A program made the position numbers and the translations under genes. Below are positions 5,395-8,024 of a stretch of DNA of 8,024 nucleotides, one piece after another. The DNA comes from Candidatus Shapirobacteria bacterium (GTDB lineage: Bacteria > Patescibacteriota > Microgenomatia > UBA12405), in contig JAQVXB010000022.1 of NCBI GenBank assembly GCA_028709405.1, forward strand, positions 1 to 8,024, in the 5' to 3' direction. Within the stretch, counting starts at the first letter, position 1, and each line of letters starts with the position of its first letter. The notes beneath the pieces were generated by a model. That model ran no database searches and had not been told where the DNA came from. It was given only the letters and a program-made list of their open reading frames with translations.

Positions 5395-6083
5395 AAAAGG
5401 AAAAGTTTTGTCCCCTCTTTTTTGAGCCAAAGGTTATGGTATTTACACTTAGGATCGTAAGTGGTTAACTGATTCCAAAATTTTTTTGAGTGATTTTTGA
5501 TGTCAAGATGGGTTAATTCGTGAAGCAAAATATGTCGAAATTGAGGATATGGGAAAAAAATAATTTGCCAATTAAAACTTAAATTGCCATGACCTGAACA
5601 AGAACCAAAACGAGAAGATTGATTTCTGACGGTAATTTTACCGTAATTGAAACGGAAATCTTTTGATAGATTAGTTAATTCTTTTTTAATTAATTTAAGA
5701 GCAAAAGGCCTTAATTTTGATTCTAAAACTTTTTTGGCATGGGATTCACTCATAATAGCCAAATTTGAATATATTCTTTGTTCATTTTCTTCAAAAATAA
5801 CCGAATCCCTCTGTGTTTTAATCCAGTTAATCTCATAGGAAATGTCTAATATTTTGATGGTTTTTAGACCTAAAATTGATTTTTTATCACCTATTTTTGA
5901 GGAGTGAGTAATAATCCAATTGGAATTATTTTTAATAAATTTTTGAATTAAAAAATCGGGGGTAAGATAAGGGCAAGAAACTTGAAAAGATTTTTTGGAA
6001 AGCAATTTGAGACGGATAGATCTAATCCCCTTGCGTTTAACCTGATATTCAAATGACTGGCTTTGAAGCAAAATGGTGGCCAT
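5391..6083 (-). CDS. YgjP/DUF45-family zinc metallopeptidase-like protein
   Basis: The C-terminal half has the family core: RNQSSRFGSCSGHGNLSFNW at about 153-172 (family: RWGSCSxxGNLxxNW), then zinc motif HELTH at 188-192 with E189 as the likely catalytic residue, and H198 in KNHSKKFW as the third ligand. This is the M48/SprT-like layout of the YgjP/DUF45 proteins. The 230-residue length is typical. The N-terminal half is a beta-rich region like that seen in these proteins. Cellular role is poorly known in general; some relatives adjoin restriction systems, but not here. The ATG start lies 16 bp from the divergent rpiB start, with a -10-like TAATAT 6 nt before it, so the mRNA may be leaderless. 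No signal peptide is seen. Confidence 0.87.
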   Translation of the reverse strand: MATILLQSQSFEYQVKRKGIRSIRLKLLSKKSFQVSCPYLTPDFLIQKFIKNNSNWIITHSSKIGDKKSILGLKTIKILDISYEINWIKTQRDSVIFEENEQRIYSNLAIMSESHAKKVLESKLRPFALKLIKKELTNLSKDFRFNYGKITVRNQSSRFGSCSGHGNLSFNWQIIFFPYPQFRHILLHELTHLDIKNHSKKFWNQLTTYDPKCKYHNLWLKKEGTKLFLF

Positions 6084-6099
6084 AATGATATATTAAACT
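6084..6099. promoter_or_regulatory. Bidirectional overlapping -10 boxes (metallopeptidase / rpiB)
   Basis: The whole divergent gap is 16 bp. On the plus strand TGATATATT (6086-6094) is an extended -10 ending 5 nt before the rpiB ATG. On the minus strand TAATAT (6095-6090) ends 6 nt before the metallopeptidase ATG. The hexamers overlap by five bases. Any -35 would lie inside the opposite gene. Start sites at or beside both ATGs are inferred. Confidence 0.5.
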
Positions 6100-6555
6100 A
6101 TGAGTTTAATTTATGTTGGTAGTGATCATAGAGGTTTTCATTTAAAAAACAAATTAGTAGAGTCTTTAAGAGAACTTAATTATGAAGTAAAAGATTTAGG
6201 AGTAAAGGTTTATGATAAAGATGATGATTATAATGAAATTTCGGTAGAATTGGCAGAAAAAGTCGTCAGAGAAAATACAAAGGGAATTTTGTTTTGTGGT
6301 TCGGGGGTGGGAGTAAACATAGCGGCTAATAAAGTTTTAGGAGCAAGAGCAGCTATTTGTACAATGGAAAAACAAGCGAGATTAGCAAGAGAAGATAGTG
6401 ATATTAATATTTTATGTTTAGCAAGCGATTTGGTTAGTGAAGAAGATAATCTAGAAATTACAAAAACTTTTTTAGAAACGATTTTTTCAAGTGAGGAGAG
6501 ATTTATTAGAAGAATTAATAAAATAAAAGAATATGAAAGAACAAAATCCCTCTAA
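6100..6555 (+). CDS. rpiB: Ribose-5-phosphate isomerase B (RpiB/LacAB family)
   Basis: RpiB interconverts ribose 5-phosphate and ribulose 5-phosphate in the non-oxidative pentose phosphate pathway. Seen here: GSDHRG at 7-12 (family: GSDHAG), and C66 in FCGSGVGVNIAANKVLGARAA, the catalytic cysteine and phosphate loop. The usual H-N-D-x-N motif reads D99-S-D-I-N, so the histidine linked to sugar-ring opening is replaced by aspartate. The core ends at RFIRRINKI, as in the family; the last residues (TKSL) come from a palindromic repeat. The start ATG is 5 nt after a -10 box, suggesting a leaderless message. The 3' end overlaps pgk by 23 nt, and gap follows. With the changed histidine, activity on ribose 5-phosphate or another aldose phosphate is uncertain. 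Confidence 0.9.
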   Translation: MSLIYVGSDHRGFHLKNKLVESLRELNYEVKDLGVKVYDKDDDYNEISVELAEKVVRENTKGILFCGSGVGVNIAANKVLGARAAICTMEKQARLAREDSDINILCLASDLVSEEDNLEITKTFLETIFSSEERFIRRINKIKEYERTKSL

Positions 6556-7597
6556 ATCTCCCTTTGACAAGGGAGACTTGCGTTCTGTCAAAAGCATTAA
6601 CGACAATAATATTGTCATTTTGAGAATGGATTTGGATTTGCCAATTAATGAAGGGCAAATTCTGGATAATAGCCGATTAATTAAATCAATTCCAACTATT
6701 AAGTTACTTTTAGAAAGGAAAAATAAAATAGTAGTTATGGGACATTTAGGTAGACCCAAAAATAGTGATAAGAGCTTATCTTTAAAAATTGTTTATTTAG
6801 AACTAATAGAAATTCTAGAAAAATATTGCGGTGGAGATTGCGTAAAAAATGTTTTTGTTGATGATATTAAAGATGGAGAAAAGATTAAAAAAGCAATTGA
6901 AGAAAATGAAATTGTATTTATAGAAAATTTAAGATTTTACAAGGAAGAAGAAGAAGGTAATACTGCCCTGTTTTCGGAATTAAAAAAATATTCTTCAATT
7001 TATATAAATGATGCTTTTGCGGTGGCTCACCGAAAAGCGGCTTCAATAATATTGCATCAAGAAATGGAAAGTTATTATGGATTAAGTTTTGTAGAAGAGG
7101 CGGAAAAAATAGGCCAAATTTTAGACAAAAAAAATTTGATAGTAGTTTTGGGTGGAGCTAAAGAAGATAAATTAAAATATTTGAAAGAATTAAGTGAGAA
7201 GGCAGATTGGGTCTTGGTGGGAGGAAAGTTACCTAAGTTAGTGGAAAGTGGAAAGTTTAAAGTTAAAAGTGAAAAAATTATTATTGCTGAATTGAGGGAA
7301 GATGGGTTGGATTTGAGTGAGGAAGATATTAGAAAATTTAAAGAAAAAATAAAGGAAGCAAAAATAATTGTTTGGGCAGGAGCAATGGGTTTTTATGAAA
7401 AAGAAAATGCTCAAAGAGGAACAGAAGAAATAGCCAAGGCAATTACAGAATCTAATGGATATAAAATAATTGCTGGAGGTGATACATCAGCTTCGATTGT
7501 TAAACTAGGATTGAAAAATAAAATTAATTTTATATGCAGCGGTGGAGGGGTAATGTTGGAAATGTTAATTAAAGGTAGTCTTCCGGCATGGGAATAA
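6533..7597 (+). CDS. pgk: Phosphoglycerate kinase (short, divergent)
   Basis: PGK transfers phosphate from 1,3-bisphosphoglycerate to ADP in lower glycolysis. Motifs in order: RMDLDLP at 31-37 (family RVDFNVP), GHLGRPK at 70-76, ENLRFYKEEE at 131-140, YINDAFAVAHR at 157-167, VLGGAKEDKL at 205-214, VWAGAMGFYE at 280-289 (family WNGPMGxFE), GGDTSAS at 315-321 and CSGGGVMLEML at 335-345. It ends at LPAWE with 354 residues, shorter than the usual 390-420. Changes at normally fixed sites are N to D in RMDLDLP and NGPMG to AGAMG. Residues 4-16 are encoded by a palindromic repeat and about 237-248 by a heptamer array. The ATG at 6533 overlaps rpiB; an in-frame TTG at 6578 (residue 16) would skip the repeat and is a real alternative start. 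No clear Shine-Dalgarno. Confidence 0.92.
   Translation: MKEQNPSKSPFDKGDLRSVKSINDNNIVILRMDLDLPINEGQILDNSRLIKSIPTIKLLLERKNKIVVMGHLGRPKNSDKSLSLKIVYLELIEILEKYCGGDCVKNVFVDDIKDGEKIKKAIEENEIVFIENLRFYKEEEEGNTALFSELKKYSSIYINDAFAVAHRKAASIILHQEMESYYGLSFVEEAEKIGQILDKKNLIVVLGGAKEDKLKYLKELSEKADWVLVGGKLPKLVESGKFKVKSEKIIIAELREDGLDLSEEDIRKFKEKIKEAKIIVWAGAMGFYEKENAQRGTEEIAKAITESNGYKIIAGGDTSASIVKLGLKNKINFICSGGGVMLEMLIKGSLPAWE
6541..6577 (+). repeat. Palindromic repeat read as coding sequence at the rpiB/pgk overlap
   Basis: ACAAAATCCCTCTAAA leads into a perfect 8-bp stem, TCTCCCTT / AAGGGAGA (6557-6564 and 6569-6576), with loop TGAC. In the pgk frame it reads NPSKSPFDKGD, a peptide I recognise as the translation of a widespread palindromic repeat in bacterial genomes. 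It also supplies the rpiB stop codon (TAA, 6553-6555). No target-site duplication or transposase is seen. Confidence 0.8.
7241..7275 (+). repeat. Heptamer tandem repeat inside pgk
   Basis: Five units of 7 bp run head to tail: GTGGAAA, GTGGAAA, GTTTAAA, GTTAAAA, GTGAAAA. They encode VESGKFKVKSEK (about residues 237-248) between core strands of PGK. The unit length is not a multiple of three, but the total is tolerated in frame. Confidence 0.75.
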
Positions 7598-7598
7598 A

Positions 7599-7638
7599 TT
7601 AGAGCTTTAGTTTTTTAGAGCGTTAGAACTTTAGAAGT
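7599..7638. repeat. Octamer (TTAG+4) tandem array downstream of pgk
   Basis: Five perfect-phase octamers start just after the pgk TAA: TTAGAGCT, TTAGTTTT, TTAGAGCG, TTAGAACT, TTAGAAGT. They fill most of the 67-nt gap before gap. The middle shares a 19-nt exact match with 5364-5382. No strong hairpin is apparent, so a terminator role is not supported. Confidence 0.8.
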
Positions 7639-7652
7639 AAAATTATTTAGGT

Positions 7653-7658
7653 TATTAT
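7653..7658 (+). promoter_or_regulatory. Candidate -10 box of gap
   Basis: TATTAT followed by TAATAT and then the ATG, so transcription would begin at or near the start codon. No clear -35; the octamer array lies just upstream. Read-through from pgk is an alternative source of transcript. Confidence 0.4.
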
Positions 7659-7664
7659 TAATAT

Positions 7665-8024
7665 ATGAAAAAAGATAAAAAAATAAGAGTGGCAATTAAT
7701 GGGTTTGGAAGAATTGGAAGTGTAGTCTTAAGGGCAATATTAGCTGAGAGATATGACGTGGAGGTGGCGGGAATTAATACTGATGGCAGATTTGAGGTGG
7801 AAACTTTCGCTTTACAGTTTAAATATGATTCAGTTTACGGTAGAGCGCCTTGGAAGGTAGAGTTTATCGGGCCTAAAAAGGCAATGGAGATTGGTAGATT
7901 AGTGGTAGCAGACAAAGAGATTCCGGTTTTTGGGCAAATGGATCCAGCTAAAATTCCATGGAAAAATTATGATGTAGATGTGGTATTGGAGTGTACAGGG
8001 GCTTTTACTGACAATAAAGCTTTG
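7665..8024 (+). CDS. gap: Glyceraldehyde-3-phosphate dehydrogenase (5' part, cut by window end)
   Basis: The enzyme oxidises glyceraldehyde 3-phosphate with NAD(P) and phosphate to 1,3-bisphosphoglycerate, the substrate of the PGK just upstream. The first 120 codons are visible and open to the edge. They show the Rossmann motif INGFGRIGS at 11-19, the second-strand segment GINTDGRFEVETFALQFKYD followed by SVYGR, and ECTGAFTD, the family's ESTGxFT segment. The catalytic SCTTN motif lies beyond the window. The ATG gives a standard N-terminus with a short lysine-rich lead (MKKDKK). There is no Shine-Dalgarno; a -10-like box ends 6 nt before the ATG. It is on the same strand as rpiB and pgk, forming a triose/pentose phosphate cluster. 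Confidence 0.96.
   Translation, partial: MKKDKKIRVAINGFGRIGSVVLRAILAERYDVEVAGINTDGRFEVETFALQFKYDSVYGRAPWKVEFIGPKKAMEIGRLVVADKEIPVFGQMDPAKIPWKNYDVDVVLECTGAFTDNKAL

Noticed and set aside
5647..5838. Plus-strand open frame inside the metallopeptidase gene
   Set aside because: Antisense to the YgjP-like gene, short and without motif.
5391..6083. Restriction-modification or defence island around the YgjP-like protein
   Set aside because: Some relatives adjoin restriction enzymes, but both neighbours here are housekeeping genes.
6541..6577. Insertion sequence end or complete MITE
   Set aside because: The palindrome fits a dispersed repeat, but I see no transposase and no target-site duplication, so only 'repeat' is claimed.
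6487..6759. Minus-strand open frame over the rpiB/pgk overlap
   Set aside because: Antisense to two real genes and to the palindromic repeat; no support for coding.
384..7597. Recoding of TGA as glycine or tryptophan, as in some CPR lineages
   Set aside because: All genes are complete without in-frame TGA and tryptophan sites use TGG, so the standard code fits.

Overview
The window looks like a chromosomal piece of an uncultured, small-genome, AT-rich bacterium, most likely a member of the Candidate Phyla Radiation (Patescibacteria), possibly Microgenomates-like. The reasons are the very AT-rich coding sequence, a 16S rRNA with an expanded V1 helix and a base change inside the universal 27F primer site, short divergent core enzymes, almost no Shine-Dalgarno motifs, and a class I, archaeal-identity tRNA-Tyr. 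The lineage call is inference; the visible 16S is too short for firm placement.

Left block (1-4545), all on the minus strand. Reading in the direction of transcription there is a guanylate-kinase-like NMP kinase, a tRNA-Tyr(GUA), a dGTPase-like HD triphosphohydrolase that begins 4 nt after the tRNA, a second smaller HD-domain protein, recF, and then the rRNA leader (promoter, boxA, hairpins) and the 5' end of the 16S rRNA, which runs off the left edge. The theme is nucleotide handling and DNA repair. Some of the genes may share transcripts, although separate promoter-like -10 boxes precede most of them.

Middle block (4593-6083). An exonuclease III gene (xth, plus strand) diverges from the kinase gene and converges on a YgjP/DUF45-type zinc metallopeptidase gene (minus strand). 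The 24-nt gap between the convergent genes consists of octamers of the form TTAG+4, which supply both stop codons.

Right block (6100-8024), plus strand. rpiB overlaps pgk, and gap (cut by the window edge) follows. This is a lower-glycolysis/pentose-phosphate unit: RpiB interconverts pentose phosphates, and GAPDH and PGK oxidise triose phosphate and make ATP.

The most unusual content is in the small elements. Three different short repeat families sit in or beside core genes: a CCCTCT/CTCCCTTTGA palindrome, read in frame at the rpiB/pgk overlap and echoed inside the 16S V1 helix; a 7-bp tandem repeat inside pgk; and 8-bp TTAG arrays after xth and after pgk. Several genes have a -10-like box 5-6 nt before the start codon, which predicts leaderless mRNAs. 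One such pair (ygjP/rpiB) shares overlapping -10 boxes in a 16-bp divergent gap. I see no transposase, CRISPR array or defence operon. No gene-free stretch exceeds 300 bases; the longest is the rRNA leader.
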